The notes: a model not told the origin generated them from the letters alone. DNA of 64,000 bases from Dysgonomonas sp. PF1-14 (GCF_029892965.1 NZ_JARXWN010000017.1:1-64000); one strand, 5' to 3'; counted from the first letter of the stretch, positions 8,849-18,481 are shown. Program-made: numbers and translations.

Positions 8849-10162
8849 TTAATTAAACAATTTGTCATTCAATATTTGTAATGTCTTCTCTTTATCTTTC
8901 TTCTCTATCAGGAATGAAAAGTTATATTTGCTGCCACCGTAAGAGATCATCCTGATAGGAACACCTTTTACTGCACTTAGTATGTTGGAAGCAAAACCCT
9001 CATCATCGGACTCTAAATCCCCTATTACGGAAACAATCACCATATCCGCATCAACGGATACCGTACCGTATTTTTTCAGATCGTCAACGATCAGTTGCAG
9101 GTTTTTATCATCATCTATAGTCAGCGAGACTCCTATTTCGGAAGTCGCCAACATATCTATCGATGTCTGATAATTTTCGAACACTTCGGTCATTCGGCGC
9201 AGAAAACCATGAGCTAACAACATTCTCCCCGATTTTATCTTGATAGCTGTAATATTATCCCTTGCCGCCACAGCTTTTATAGCTTTGGCTTCGGTCTCGT
9301 TAGAGATCAGAGTGCCCTGAGCATCCGGATATTCAATATTTTTCAGGCGAACCGGTATGTTGGCAAGTTTAGCCGGAAGAATACTGGAAGGATGCAATAT
9401 CTTGGTGCCGAAATAGGCAAGTTCGGCAGCTTCGTCAAAGTTAAGATAAGGAATTACTTTCGTATCCTTAACATAACGCGGATCGTTATTCTGCATAGCA
9501 TCAACATCCGCCCATATCTGCACTTCATCGGCACCGACAGCCACACCGACCAAAGAAGCTGTGAAGTCGCTGCCACCTTTTCGCAAATCATCTATTTCGC
9601 CATACGCATTACGGCAGATATATCCTTGTGTGATATACAGGTCTGCATCGGGCGAAGTATTCAGAAATGCCATTAATTTATCCTTAATGTAAACAGGGTC
9701 AGGCGCTGCATTCTTATCAGTACGCATAAAGTCAAGAGCCGGAACCAATACTGCATTAACTTTCTTTTCGAGCAAATACAGATGGAACAACTCGGAACTG
9801 ACAAGCTCACCCTGAGCCATAACCACACGTTCTTCGAACAACGTAAACAAATCTTTGGTAAAAGTGCGAATATAATCAAATCTGGCTGAAATCATTTCTC
9901 CGGCCTGCAATCTGAAACTATCTTCTGAATATAAAATTGAAATAAGGTCACGATATTGTTTTTCGAGCCTGTTTATAACTTCGGTCGCACCTTCCTGATT
10001 TTTCTTATACAAATAATCAGATACTTCGGTCAAAGCTTCCGCAGTTCCGCGCATAGACGACAACACAACAATATTGCCGTGTTCTACCTCTACTATGGTT
10101 GCTACATTCTTTATTTTATCTGCTGTAGCAATAGAAGCACTTCCAAACTTTAGAATCTTCAT
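8849..10162 (-). CDS. lysC: Aspartate kinase (monofunctional)
   Basis: Phosphorylates aspartate, the first committed step to lysine, threonine and methionine. The N-terminus KFGSASI replaces the usual KFGGTSV; RKGGSDFTASLVG and the downstream IWADVDAMQNNDPR region are typical kinase motifs. Two C-terminal ACT regions (from about residue 300) imply amino-acid feedback control. The length (437) fits a monofunctional enzyme. It is the first gene of the lysC-lysA operon, with a minus-strand TAnnTTTG box at 10204-10211. Confidence 0.93.
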   Translation of the reverse strand: MKILKFGSASIATADKIKNVATIVEVEHGNIVVLSSMRGTAEALTEVSDYLYKKNQEGATEVINRLEKQYRDLISILYSEDSFRLQAGEMISARFDYIRTFTKDLFTLFEERVVMAQGELVSSELFHLYLLEKKVNAVLVPALDFMRTDKNAAPDPVYIKDKLMAFLNTSPDADLYITQGYICRNAYGEIDDLRKGGSDFTASLVGVAVGADEVQIWADVDAMQNNDPRYVKDTKVIPYLNFDEAAELAYFGTKILHPSSILPAKLANIPVRLKNIEYPDAQGTLISNETEAKAIKAVAARDNITAIKIKSGRMLLAHGFLRRMTEVFENYQTSIDMLATSEIGVSLTIDDDKNLQLIVDDLKKYGTVSVDADMVIVSVIGDLESDDEGFASNILSAVKGVPIRMISYGGSKYNFSFLIEKKDKEKTLQILNDKLFN

Positions 10163-10203
10163 AGCCTTTATACTATTATTTTTATAATTACCTGTTAATG
10201 GTG

Positions 10204-10211
10204 CAAAATTA
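10204..10211 (-). promoter_or_regulatory. -7 box for lysC-lysA
   Basis: CAAAATTA on the plus strand reads TAATTTTG on the minus strand, matching TAnnTTTG. It is 42 bases from the lysC ATG and gives a leader of roughly 35 bases. No lysine riboswitch-like structure fits in so short a leader. Confidence 0.5.
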
Positions 10212-10245
10212 AAAAAAAAATGAGCATTAATTTCAGAATAAAATA

Positions 10246-10253
10246 TATATTTG
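10246..10253 (+). promoter_or_regulatory. -7 box for the GH20 gene
   Basis: TATATTTG matches TAnnTTTG. Transcription would begin near 10260, leaving a leader of about 117 bases before the ATG at 10377 and excluding an apparent in-frame TTG start at 10251. Confidence 0.55.
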
Positions 10254-10376
10254 AATTTAGATGATTATTTTAAAACAAGGAATCAAGCTTATCTTACACT
10301 AAGTAATACATTAGAAGCAACTTATAAAAAACAAGCAGGGTATAATTATTTACTCTGTTATTTTAAATCATTTACC

Positions 10377-12716
10377 ATGATAGTGAAAAGACTTTGTTAC
10401 GCCCTATTATTACTTTTATTTGCCTCGTGCAACCAGAATCTCCTTATTGAAGACACAGCCAACTACAATATTGTACCTCTGGTTCAGGAAATCAGACTTA
10501 CACAGGGAAATGGTTTTATACTGAACAATACGACCAAGATCACATCACCGGCAGACAACGAGAAACTGAATAAAATAGCTGAACTGTTAGCCGGATATAT
10601 AGAGCAGACAACAGGATACAGACTGGAAACAGTGAACGAAGAGTTACAGGAGAATGCAATTATTCTGACAACAAACTTCACTAGTGATAATCATGAGGCA
10701 TACAATATAAAAATCAGCGACTCTCTGATTGTTGTCAACGGTGATACGGAAGCCGGAACATTTTATGGAATACAGACATTACGTAAAGCTCTCCCTGTTA
10801 CCTCCGGTGAAAATATTCTTTTTCCGGGTGTAGAAATAACCGATTATCCTGCCTACACTCACAGAGGTGTTTCACTTGATGTTTGTCGTCATTTCTTCCC
10901 TGCCGAATTTGTAAAAAAATACATCGACGTATTAGCTATGTGCAATATGAATGTATTTCACTGGCACCTGACCGACGATCAGGGGTGGAGAATTGATATA
11001 AAAAGTTATCCTGAACTGACAAAAATCGGTTCGCAGCGTGAAAAGACTGTTATAGGCAGGCACACAAACGAGTTTGACAACAAACCTCATGGTGGCTTCT
11101 ATACTCAAGCCGAGATCAAAGACATAATCAAATATGCCGAAGAACGGTTTATCACCATTATTCCCGAAATAGACGTTCCGGGACATACCTTAGCCGCTCT
11201 GGCATCATACCCAGAACTCGGATGTACAGGAGGCCCTTACAAAGTGGGTTGCGAATGGGGAATATACGAAGACGTACTTTGTGTGGGAAACGATGACGTA
11301 TTTACATTCCTTGAGAATGTATTTACAGAAGTGGCTGACCTCTTTCCATCCAAATATATCCATATAGGCGGAGACGAGTGCCTTAAAAACAGATGGATAG
11401 CATGCCCTAAGTGCCAGACAAAAGCAAAGCAATTAGGAATAAAAGAAACAGCGGAACATTCTGTTGGTGAACAGCTACAAAGTTATTTTATCAAGCGTGT
11501 AGAACAAATAGTAAATACAAAAGGAAAAAGCATCATCGGCTGGGACGAGATACTCGAAGGTGGCATAGCACCTAATGCAACCATTATGTCGTGGCGAGGT
11601 ACCGAAGGCGGCGTTTATGCAGCAAACAAAGGACATGATGTGATAATGACTCCCGAGCAATTTGTATATCTCGATTATTACCAGTCTCCCGATATAGACA
11701 ACGAACCGTTTACATACGGATGGCTGACCGAGCTGAAGAAAGTGTATTCATTCAACCCTATGCCAGCCGGACTGGACGAAGATAAACAAAAGCATATACT
11801 GGGCGCACAGGCAAATGTATGGGCTGAATACATGCCTTCGGAGCAAAATGTGGAATACATGTTGCTTCCACGCATGTGTGCTGTTGCCGAAACAGTATGG
11901 ACGAATCCGGAGACAAAGGATTACGACGGATTTGTATCACGCTTGTACAGGCTTTCAAAACACTTTGACAAACTGGGTTACGAAAACTGCAAACAGGCAT
12001 ACGGAGTACAAGATTCGATAGTTGTAGACACTGTTAGAAATGAGATTGCCCTTTACCTTTCCTCATTCGACAATAGTCCTATCTACTATACAATAGGTGA
12101 AAAAGATCCGACTACCGAATCTACATTATATACGCCAAACGAACCTATTATAATTAAAGAGAATACATTGTTTAAAGCGGCTCTGTATAGAGATAATGTG
12201 AAGAGCAGGGTCTACACTAAAAACTTTGTATATCATGATGCGTATGCCAAGCCTGTCACGCTCAAGTATGAGCCTGACAAACGCTATACATTCAATGGAG
12301 CCACAACAGTGGTTAACGGACAGTTGGGCACTAATGCCGGCTACCGGACAGGGCTGTGGCTCGGATTTCTGGGTACAGATTTTGACGCTACCATAGATAT
12401 GAAGGCGGATATTAACGTTTCGTCTGTTAATCTTAACTCTTTTGTAAATACCAGAGGTAACCTGTTCGACCCTAAATCGTTGACTATCTATGTATCTTCC
12501 GATGGTAAAACTTTTGACGAAGTGTATAGGGAACCTTTCACTCTGCGAAAGGAACATACCAGCCCGATCGTACTGAACTTATCGGCTACGCTGAACGAAC
12601 CTGTCATGGCCCGGTATATAAGAGTAGTAGCCGAATCGATTAAAACATTACCCGACTGGCACGAAAAGAAAGGAGAAAAAGCATATCTGATGATTGACGA
12701 AATAAGAGTAAATTGA
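10377..12716 (+). CDS. GH20 beta-N-acetylhexosaminidase, lipoprotein
   Basis: Exo-enzyme releasing terminal GlcNAc or GalNAc from glycans or chitooligosaccharides, surface- or periplasm-anchored. The ATG at 10377 gives a lipoprotein signal ending LFASC (Cys at residue 18). A GH20b-like domain (about 30-160) precedes the catalytic barrel, which has RGVSLDVCRHF, FHWHLTDDQGWR and the catalytic Asp-Glu pair in HIGGDECLKNRW. A C-terminal FN3-like segment and an F5/8-type domain (about 650-779) follow. It stands alone between lysC and carA. It could supply GlcNAc to the amino-sugar enzymes of the utilisation locus, but the genes are not linked. Confidence 0.93.
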   Translation: MIVKRLCYALLLLLFASCNQNLLIEDTANYNIVPLVQEIRLTQGNGFILNNTTKITSPADNEKLNKIAELLAGYIEQTTGYRLETVNEELQENAIILTTNFTSDNHEAYNIKISDSLIVVNGDTEAGTFYGIQTLRKALPVTSGENILFPGVEITDYPAYTHRGVSLDVCRHFFPAEFVKKYIDVLAMCNMNVFHWHLTDDQGWRIDIKSYPELTKIGSQREKTVIGRHTNEFDNKPHGGFYTQAEIKDIIKYAEERFITIIPEIDVPGHTLAALASYPELGCTGGPYKVGCEWGIYEDVLCVGNDDVFTFLENVFTEVADLFPSKYIHIGGDECLKNRWIACPKCQTKAKQLGIKETAEHSVGEQLQSYFIKRVEQIVNTKGKSIIGWDEILEGGIAPNATIMSWRGTEGGVYAANKGHDVIMTPEQFVYLDYYQSPDIDNEPFTYGWLTELKKVYSFNPMPAGLDEDKQKHILGAQANVWAEYMPSEQNVEYMLLPRMCAVAETVWTNPETKDYDGFVSRLYRLSKHFDKLGYENCKQAYGVQDSIVVDTVRNEIALYLSSFDNSPIYYTIGEKDPTTESTLYTPNEPIIIKENTLFKAALYRDNVKSRVYTKNFVYHDAYAKPVTLKYEPDKRYTFNGATTVVNGQLGTNAGYRTGLWLGFLGTDFDATIDMKADINVSSVNLNSFVNTRGNLFDPKSLTIYVSSDGKTFDEVYREPFTLRKEHTSPIVLNLSATLNEPVMARYIRVVAESIKTLPDWHEKKGEKAYLMIDEIRVN

Positions 12717-12812
12717 GCGAACAGCAAGACATCTGTATTGAATAAAAAATATTTACGTTATTATTTATAATAAAAAATCTCCATAAAAGCCTTTTTCATC
12801 ATTTTTTATTCT

Positions 12813-12820
12813 TAACTTTG
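12813..12820 (+). promoter_or_regulatory. Upstream promoter of the carA leader transcript
   Basis: TAACTTTG matches TAnnTTTG. A transcript starting near 12827 would run about 110 bases to the strong terminator at 12902-12942 before reaching carA. Confidence 0.5.
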
Positions 12821-12862
12821 CACCTCAGATATTCACAAGAGATATTTTTGAGTATTTGAAAA

Positions 12863-12898
12863 ATGAGAAAGAAAAAGATACAATTTTTATTATTATAA
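12863..12898 (+). CDS. Possible 11-residue leader peptide upstream of carA
   Basis: ATG to TAA encodes MRKKKIQFLLL. It lies inside the short transcript between the upstream promoter and the terminator, ending three bases before the terminator stem. The placement is that of an attenuator leader peptide, with a run of three Leu codons at its end. The coding region is too short for a statistical case, so this rests on position only; it may be chance. Confidence 0.25.
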   Translation: MRKKKIQFLLL

Positions 12899-12901
12899 TC
12901 T

Positions 12902-12942
12902 AAAAGGAACAGATATGATCAAATATCCCGTTCCTTTTTTTT
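12902..12942 (+). terminator. Strong intrinsic terminator in the carA leader
   Basis: AAAAGGAAC (12902-12910) pairs with GTTCCTTTT (12930-12938); an inner stem GATAT/ATATC (12912-12916 with 12923-12927) closes on a six-base loop. T residues follow immediately. It sits 47 bases before carA and directly ahead of a second promoter. Confidence 0.8.
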
Positions 12943-12950
12943 TAACTTTG
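12943..12950 (+). promoter_or_regulatory. Proximal promoter of carA-carB
   Basis: TAACTTTG, identical to the upstream box at 12813, begins directly after the T tract of the terminator. A start near 12957 would leave about 32 bases before the carA ATG. Confidence 0.5.
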
Positions 12951-12988
12951 CTTATTGTAATTAATCACATTAATATTCTAAACAAACG

Positions 12989-14059
12989 ATGCATTCAGAC
13001 AAACCAGTTCAACTAATTCTTGACGACGGAACCGTTTTTGAAGGAAAATCTTTCGGCTCTGAAAAAGCCAGTGCCGGTGAAGTAGTGTTCAGTACCGCAA
13101 TGGTTGGTTATACAGAAAGCCTTACCGATCCTTCTTATTTGGGACAAATTCTGGTCGTAACATTTCCTCTTGTAGGCAACTATGGAGTACCTGATGATAC
13201 ATTTATCGACGGTATTTCTGAATTTTATGAATCGGAAAAAGTACAGGTCAGCGGATTAATCGTATCAGACTACTCCCATGAATATTCGCACTGGAATGCG
13301 AAGAAAAGTCTTGGAGACTGGCTTAAAGAGCATGATGTACCGGGCATATATGGCATCGATACACGCCAACTGACTAAAATACTACGTGAAAAAGGATCGA
13401 TGAAGGGTAAAATAATATTTAAGGATACTAACGAAATAGATTTTTACGACCCGAATCTTGAAAATCAGGTAGCAAAAGCCAGTTGCAAAGAAGTATTGAC
13501 ATACGGCAACGGTGACAAGAAAGTGCTGCTGGTAGACTGTGGTGTGAAGCACAATATAATAAGAAGCCTGCTGAAACGTAATGTTACAATCATTCGCGTA
13601 CCGTGGGATTATGATTTCAACCAACTGGAATGGGATGGACTATTCATCTCTAATGGTCCCGGAAATCCGGACTTTTGTGAAGAGACTGTAAAGAATATAC
13701 GTAAAGCAATGGAAGGCGATAAACCTATCTGCGGTATCTGTATGGGAAATCAGCTATTATCGAAAGCAGGTGGTGCAACCATCTATAAGCTGAAATACGG
13801 GCATCGAAGCCACAATCAGCCTGTAAAGATGGTAGATTCGCCTAAATGCTTCATCACTTCACAGAATCATGGATTTGCCGTAGCGAATGCATCTTTGGGT
13901 GCTGAATGGGAACCACTGTTCATAAATCTGAATGATGGCACGAATGAAGGTATTAAACACAAAACAAAACCTTTCTTCTCGGCACAATTTCATCCGGAAG
14001 CATCAAGCGGGCCTACTGATACAGGTTTTCTGTTTGATTTATTTGTAGAACAACTTTAA
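12989..14059 (+). CDS. carA: Carbamoyl-phosphate synthase small subunit
   Basis: Glutamine amidotransferase subunit that supplies ammonia to CarB for arginine and pyrimidine synthesis. The N-terminal CPSase_sm domain (about 1-150, DGTVFEGKSFG) is followed by a class I GATase domain (about 170-356) with the nucleophile Cys in CGICMGNQLL and the His-Glu pair in FHPEAS. The elbow has Asn where His is common (GHQ). Length 356 is standard. It forms an operon with carB, 78 bases downstream. Confidence 0.97.
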   Translation: MHSDKPVQLILDDGTVFEGKSFGSEKASAGEVVFSTAMVGYTESLTDPSYLGQILVVTFPLVGNYGVPDDTFIDGISEFYESEKVQVSGLIVSDYSHEYSHWNAKKSLGDWLKEHDVPGIYGIDTRQLTKILREKGSMKGKIIFKDTNEIDFYDPNLENQVAKASCKEVLTYGNGDKKVLLVDCGVKHNIIRSLLKRNVTIIRVPWDYDFNQLEWDGLFISNGPGNPDFCEETVKNIRKAMEGDKPICGICMGNQLLSKAGGATIYKLKYGHRSHNQPVKMVDSPKCFITSQNHGFAVANASLGAEWEPLFINLNDGTNEGIKHKTKPFFSAQFHPEASSGPTDTGFLFDLFVEQL

Positions 14060-14137
14060 AGCAGTGAACAGTTAGCAGTCATCAGTGAACAACCAGAGAC
14101 ACCTAACTTGTAACTCGTAACTTGTAACTAAAAAAAA
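14060..14137 (+). repeat. Short direct repeats between carA and carB
   Basis: The spacer contains AACTTGTAACT, CTCGTAACTTGTAACT and the related GCAGTGAACAGTTAGCAGTC / CATCAGTGAACAACC units. Such low-complexity repeat strings are common intergenic filler in Bacteroidetes. No ORF or structure that would separate the two genes is seen. Confidence 0.5.
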
Positions 14138-17100
14138 ATGGATATAAATATAGACGTAAAAAAAGTATTAGTTCTTGGTTCGGGAGCCCTCAAGATCGGA
14201 GAGGCCGGCGAATTTGACTACTCCGGTTCTCAGGCTCTGAAAGCGTTGAAAGAGGAAGGAATCGAAACCGTACTTATCAACCCGAATATTGCAACAGTAC
14301 AAACATCGGAAGGTAGTGCCGATAAAATATACTTCCTGCCTATCACACCTTACTTTGTAGAAAAAGTTATCCAAAAAGAGAAACCGGACGGAATACTACT
14401 GGCATTCGGCGGACAGACTGCATTAAATTGTGGTGTACAACTCTTCGAAAGTGGAATCCTCGAAAAATATAACCTGCGTGTATTAGGAACTCCGGTACAG
14501 GCGATCATGGATACCGAAGACCGCGAACTTTTCGTCAAAAAACTGGATCAGATAGACGTAAAAACTATAAAAAGCCATGCAGTTGGTTCGATAGAGGACG
14601 CAGTAGCTGCTGCTGCCGAACTGGGCTACCCTATTATTATACGTGCAGCCTATGCACTCGGCGGTCTGGGTTCGGGATTCTGTGACAACGAACAGGAACT
14701 CCGCATACTTGCCGAAAAGGCTCTCTCCTACTCTTCTCAGCTATTGGTAGAGAAATCGCTGAAAGGATGGAAGGAAATAGAATACGAAGTAGTACGTGAC
14801 AAATATGGTAACTGTATGACCGTATGTAACATGGAAAACTTCGACCCACTAGGTATTCATACAGGGGAAAGTATAGTAGTAGCACCATCTCAGACGCTTA
14901 CTAACAACGAATTTCATAAACTTCGCGAACTCTCGATCCGTATTGTAAAACACATAGGAATAGTCGGTGAATGTAACGTACAATTTGCCTTCGACCCCGA
15001 ATCGGAAGATTATCGCGTGATCGAGGTCAACGCCCGTTTGAGCCGTTCTTCGGCTCTGGCTTCTAAAGCAACCGGATATCCGCTAGCTTTCGTTGCAGCA
15101 AAACTAGGTCTGGGCTACGGATTGTTCGAACTGAAAAACTCTGTAACCAAATCGACCTGCGCATTCTTCGAACCTGCACTCGACTACATCGTAGTAAAAA
15201 TACCTCGTTGGGATTTGGGTAAATTCCATGGAGTTTCTAAAGAGATCGGTTCGAGCATGAAATCGGTAGGTGAGATCATGGCTATCGGACGTACTTTCGA
15301 AGAAGCTATACAGAAAGGGCTTCGTATGATAAATATAGGTATGCACGGATTTGCAGCTAATAAACCGTTAGAAGTCGACAATCTGGATGAAGCACTGAAA
15401 AACCCGACCGACAAACGTATATTCTGCATAGAAGAAGCCTTTAAAAGAGGTTACACAGTAGATCAGATACACGACCTGACCAAAATAGACAACTGGTTCC
15501 TTCAAAAACTGCAATACATATTCGATTGCTCGAAAGAACTGGAAAAATTCGACGACATACAGTCCCTGCCGTTAAGCCTGCTGTTATCAGCCAAGCAAAT
15601 GGGATTCTCTGACTTCCAGATAGCTAAAATAGTATGTAAAGAACCATCACTGATAGAAACGGTACAGCACGATGTACGCCGCATTCGTAAAGAAAACGGA
15701 ATAGTACCTTGTGTGAAACAGATAGATACGCTTGCTGCGGAATATCCTGCGCAAACCAACTATCTGTACATCACATATAACGGAAAAGAAAATGATGTAA
15801 AATATCTGGGAGACCACAAATCGGTTATAGTTTTGGGATCGGGTGCATACCGCATCGGCTCTTCAGTAGAATTCGACTGGTGTTCGGTGAATGCGCTGCA
15901 ATCTATCCGCAAAGAAGGGTATCGCTCGGTAATGATCAACTACAATCCGGAGACGGTTTCTACCGACTACGATATGTGTGACCGCCTATACTTCGATGAA
16001 TTGACATACGAACGTGTAATGGATATCATCGAACTCGAAAATCCGCATGGTGTAATACTGTCGGTAGGTGGGCAGATACCTAATAACCTTGCTATCCGCC
16101 TCGATCAGGCGAATGTAAACATACTGGGAACAACAGCCAAGAATATAGACAATGCCGAAGACCGTCACAAGTTCTCGAGTATGCTCGACCGCATCGGGGT
16201 AGACCAGCCACGCTGGAAGGAGCTGACATCGCTGGACGATATCAAAGGCTTTGTCAACGAAGTAGGCTATCCGGTGCTTATCCGTCCTTCTTATGTACTA
16301 TCCGGAGCAGCCATGAATGTATGTTCCAACGATCAGGAATTGGAAAACTTTCTAGGACTGGCTGCCGAAGTTTCGAAGAAACACCCTGTGGTAGTTAGCG
16401 AGTTTGTAGAGAATGCAAAAGAAATAGAAATAGATGCTGTAGCCGACAAGGGCGAGATAATAATGTACGCCATATCGGAGCACGTAGAGTTTGCAGGAGT
16501 GCACTCTGGTGATGCCACAATACAGTTTCCGGCACAACGCTTATACATCGAGACTGTAAGACGCATCAAGAAGGTAGCAAAACAGATTGCTCAGGAGTTA
16601 CAGATATCGGGACCGTTCAATATGCAGTTCCTTGCCAAAGATAATGCAATTAAAGTCATCGAATGCAACCTGCGAGCATCCCGCTCATTCCCATTCGTAT
16701 CTAAGGTATTAAAGATAAACTTCATCGACCTTGCCACTCAGGTAATGTTGGGTAAGCATGTGGAGAAACCTAACAAGAATGACTTCGACCTCGACTATGT
16801 AGGTATCAAAGCATCTCAGTTCTCATTCTCGCGCCTGCAAAAAGCAGACCCAGTACTGGGTGTGGATATGGCTTCTACCGGAGAGGTAGGTTGTATCGGT
16901 GATAATTTCTACGATGCCATGCTCAAGTCTATGCTTTCGGTCGGATACCGCATACCGAAAAAGACTGTATTGTTCTCTACAGGACCTGCCAAGTCGAAAG
17001 TAGAATTGCTCGAAGCTGCACGCCTGCTTCATCAGAAAGGATATGAGCTATACGCAACCGGAGGTTCTCAAAAATTCCTTGATGAAAATGGAGTGCCTGC

Positions 17101-17362
17101 AACAAGAGTATTCTGGCCGAACGACAACCAACAACCGAATGCGTTGGAAATGATACAGAACAAGAAGATAGACCTTGTTGTAAACATACCTAAGAACTTT
17201 ACAACAAGTGAGTTGGATAACGGATATAAAATACGCCGCGCAGCCATCGACTTCAATATACCTTTGTTGACTAACTCGCGTCTGGCATCGGCATTTATAC
17301 AGGCCTTCTGTAAAATGAACATTGATGAACTGGAAATAAAGGCATGGAACGAATATGATTAA
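14138..17362 (+). CDS. carB: Carbamoyl-phosphate synthase large subunit
   Basis: Makes carbamoyl phosphate from bicarbonate, ammonia and two ATP. Two homologous halves are visible, each starting with a VLGSGxxxIG motif (about residues 10 and 565), each with an ATP-grasp domain; the C-terminal MGS-like allosteric domain begins near KKTVLFSTGPAKSK (about 945). Full length at 1,074 residues. Its stop codon overlaps the start of a 33-residue membrane ORF. Confidence 0.98.
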   Translation: MDINIDVKKVLVLGSGALKIGEAGEFDYSGSQALKALKEEGIETVLINPNIATVQTSEGSADKIYFLPITPYFVEKVIQKEKPDGILLAFGGQTALNCGVQLFESGILEKYNLRVLGTPVQAIMDTEDRELFVKKLDQIDVKTIKSHAVGSIEDAVAAAAELGYPIIIRAAYALGGLGSGFCDNEQELRILAEKALSYSSQLLVEKSLKGWKEIEYEVVRDKYGNCMTVCNMENFDPLGIHTGESIVVAPSQTLTNNEFHKLRELSIRIVKHIGIVGECNVQFAFDPESEDYRVIEVNARLSRSSALASKATGYPLAFVAAKLGLGYGLFELKNSVTKSTCAFFEPALDYIVVKIPRWDLGKFHGVSKEIGSSMKSVGEIMAIGRTFEEAIQKGLRMINIGMHGFAANKPLEVDNLDEALKNPTDKRIFCIEEAFKRGYTVDQIHDLTKIDNWFLQKLQYIFDCSKELEKFDDIQSLPLSLLLSAKQMGFSDFQIAKIVCKEPSLIETVQHDVRRIRKENGIVPCVKQIDTLAAEYPAQTNYLYITYNGKENDVKYLGDHKSVIVLGSGAYRIGSSVEFDWCSVNALQSIRKEGYRSVMINYNPETVSTDYDMCDRLYFDELTYERVMDIIELENPHGVILSVGGQIPNNLAIRLDQANVNILGTTAKNIDNAEDRHKFSSMLDRIGVDQPRWKELTSLDDIKGFVNEVGYPVLIRPSYVLSGAAMNVCSNDQELENFLGLAAEVSKKHPVVVSEFVENAKEIEIDAVADKGEIIMYAISEHVEFAGVHSGDATIQFPAQRLYIETVRRIKKVAKQIAQELQISGPFNMQFLAKDNAIKVIECNLRASRSFPFVSKVLKINFIDLATQVMLGKHVEKPNKNDFDLDYVGIKASQFSFSRLQKADPVLGVDMASTGEVGCIGDNFYDAMLKSMLSVGYRIPKKTVLFSTGPAKSKVELLEAARLLHQKGYELYATGGSQKFLDENGVPATRVFWPNDNQQPNALEMIQNKKIDLVVNIPKNFTTSELDNGYKIRRAAIDFNIPLLTNSRLASAFIQAFCKMNIDELEIKAWNEYD

Positions 17363-17456
17363 AGCTATAGCCATACAAATAGGAATCGTTTGGGCTATAT
17401 TTATCATTATACTGATTATTTGGCTTATCCGAAAAAATCCTTTTTTCAGAAAATAA
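17355..17456 (+). CDS. Small single-pass membrane protein overlapping the carB end
   Basis: The ATG lies within the last codons of carB (ATGATTAA, +1 frame) and the frame runs 33 codons to TAA. The peptide is one hydrophobic helix (about residues 5-25, IQIGIVWAIFIIILIIW) followed by a basic tail RKNPFFRK, the form of bacterial small membrane proteins. It ends just before a strong terminator, so it lies within the carAB transcript and would be translationally coupled. Function unknown; coding status inferred from overlap, hydrophobicity and terminator position. Confidence 0.5.
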   Translation: MIKAIAIQIGIVWAIFIIILIIWLIRKNPFFRK

Positions 17457-17462
17457 TATGAT

Positions 17463-17495
17463 ACAAAAACCATCTGTTTATCAGATGGTTTTTGT
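17463..17495 (+). terminator. Terminator of the carAB operon
   Basis: Perfect 14-bp stem: ACAAAAACCATCTG (17463-17476) with CAGATGGTTTTTGT (17482-17495), loop TTTAT. The arm itself supplies the T run. It follows the small membrane ORF by six bases. Confidence 0.85.
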
Positions 17496-17722
17496 AATTT
17501 TGGGAGAAATTTAGAAAGATAGAAACTCAATAACATCATATTGCCCGCATAAGTCTGTTTTTGTAACAATATTTGCCTGAATTATAATAAGACGATGATC
17601 AATCCGTTATTGAAATAGTTCAATTACATTAGTCGTTTTGCGTGACTCGTCATAACATGTAATAAATTGAGTTCTGCTCTCGCTATTTAAAAACGTTGTT
17701 TAACATATTACACTGTCCACAT

Positions 17723-18481
17723 ATGAAAAGATTATTACTATTTGCCCTTTGCTCCATATTCCTTACTATCTCTGTTGATGCCCAAACAAAGAAGTTGCTG
17801 ACTACAATTAATTCCTTAAAGACGAAAGAAGTTGTCGAATTGAAATACAATTCACAGAATCAGCTTATATATTTTGACGAGAAAGGGACAGTTACATATC
17901 GCGAATTCTCATTGAAATATAACAAATCAACGAATCAGCTATCGGAATGTACGATAAATAATGATAAAGGCGAATTAGTATTAAACTCTAAATATACATA
18001 CGGAACAGCGGGATATATTACCGAAGATGTGAAAAGTAGCGGAAAACTGCAAGGTAAGAATACCGAACAGAACAAAATATACATAGACAGTAAAGAACGC
18101 CTGACAAAAACGGCATTTGATGACGGAAAACTCTGGGAAGAGTTTGAATATGATGAGAGTAACAATATTACCAAATATACACTGCACTCTGCCTTTGGAG
18201 ACAGCGATATTGTAACAACACATAAATACAACAAAGACAAATCTGTTTTTGCCAATATAGAGAATCTCCCTGCATGGTTTTGGGCGCTACACATGAATAA
18301 TGTAAAATGGTGCGGTGACTTTGTCGGAAAAAACAATCCGAATGAATCTGAGTCGACCGATCCCCGATTCGGAACGGATACTGTAGAAATCACATACCAG
18401 TACGATGCGGACGGATATCCAGTAAAACAGCTTTATAATGGTAAAGTAGTGAAAGAGTTTACTTACAAAATCATCAAGTAG
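17723..18481 (+). CDS. Exported protein with YD/RHS-like strands, unknown function
   Basis: A 252-residue exported protein; the signal peptide ends SVDAQ. The ATG at 17723 is preferred to the upstream 17696 because it starts directly at the signal peptide. The mature part has recurring tyrosine-aspartate elements (LKYNKSTN, FEYDESNNI, YQYDADGYPV) like the strands of YD-repeat or DUF4595-type Bacteroidetes proteins. No enzyme motif is seen. Its 3' end overlaps the convergent tilS gene by eight bases. Confidence 0.65.
   Translation: MKRLLLFALCSIFLTISVDAQTKKLLTTINSLKTKEVVELKYNSQNQLIYFDEKGTVTYREFSLKYNKSTNQLSECTINNDKGELVLNSKYTYGTAGYITEDVKSSGKLQGKNTEQNKIYIDSKERLTKTAFDDGKLWEEFEYDESNNITKYTLHSAFGDSDIVTTHKYNKDKSVFANIENLPAWFWALHMNNVKWCGDFVGKNNPNESESTDPRFGTDTVEITYQYDADGYPVKQLYNGKVVKEFTYKIIK

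Noticed and set aside
10251-10376. Longer N-terminus of the GH20 protein from a TTG codon
   Set aside because: Overlaps the promoter box and would place 42 unrelated residues before a perfect lipoprotein signal.
14060-14137. CRISPR or regulatory array between carA and carB
   Set aside because: Simple low-complexity direct repeats of about 8-11 bases without regular spacers.
17048-17569. 173-codon minus-strand frame over the carB end and terminator
   Set aside because: Covers the carB C-terminal domain, the small membrane ORF and the terminator hairpin; no promoter or motif.
18474-18481. Overlap of convergent genes as a sign of a frameshift
   Set aside because: Both proteins keep their normal ends; eight-base convergent overlaps are common.
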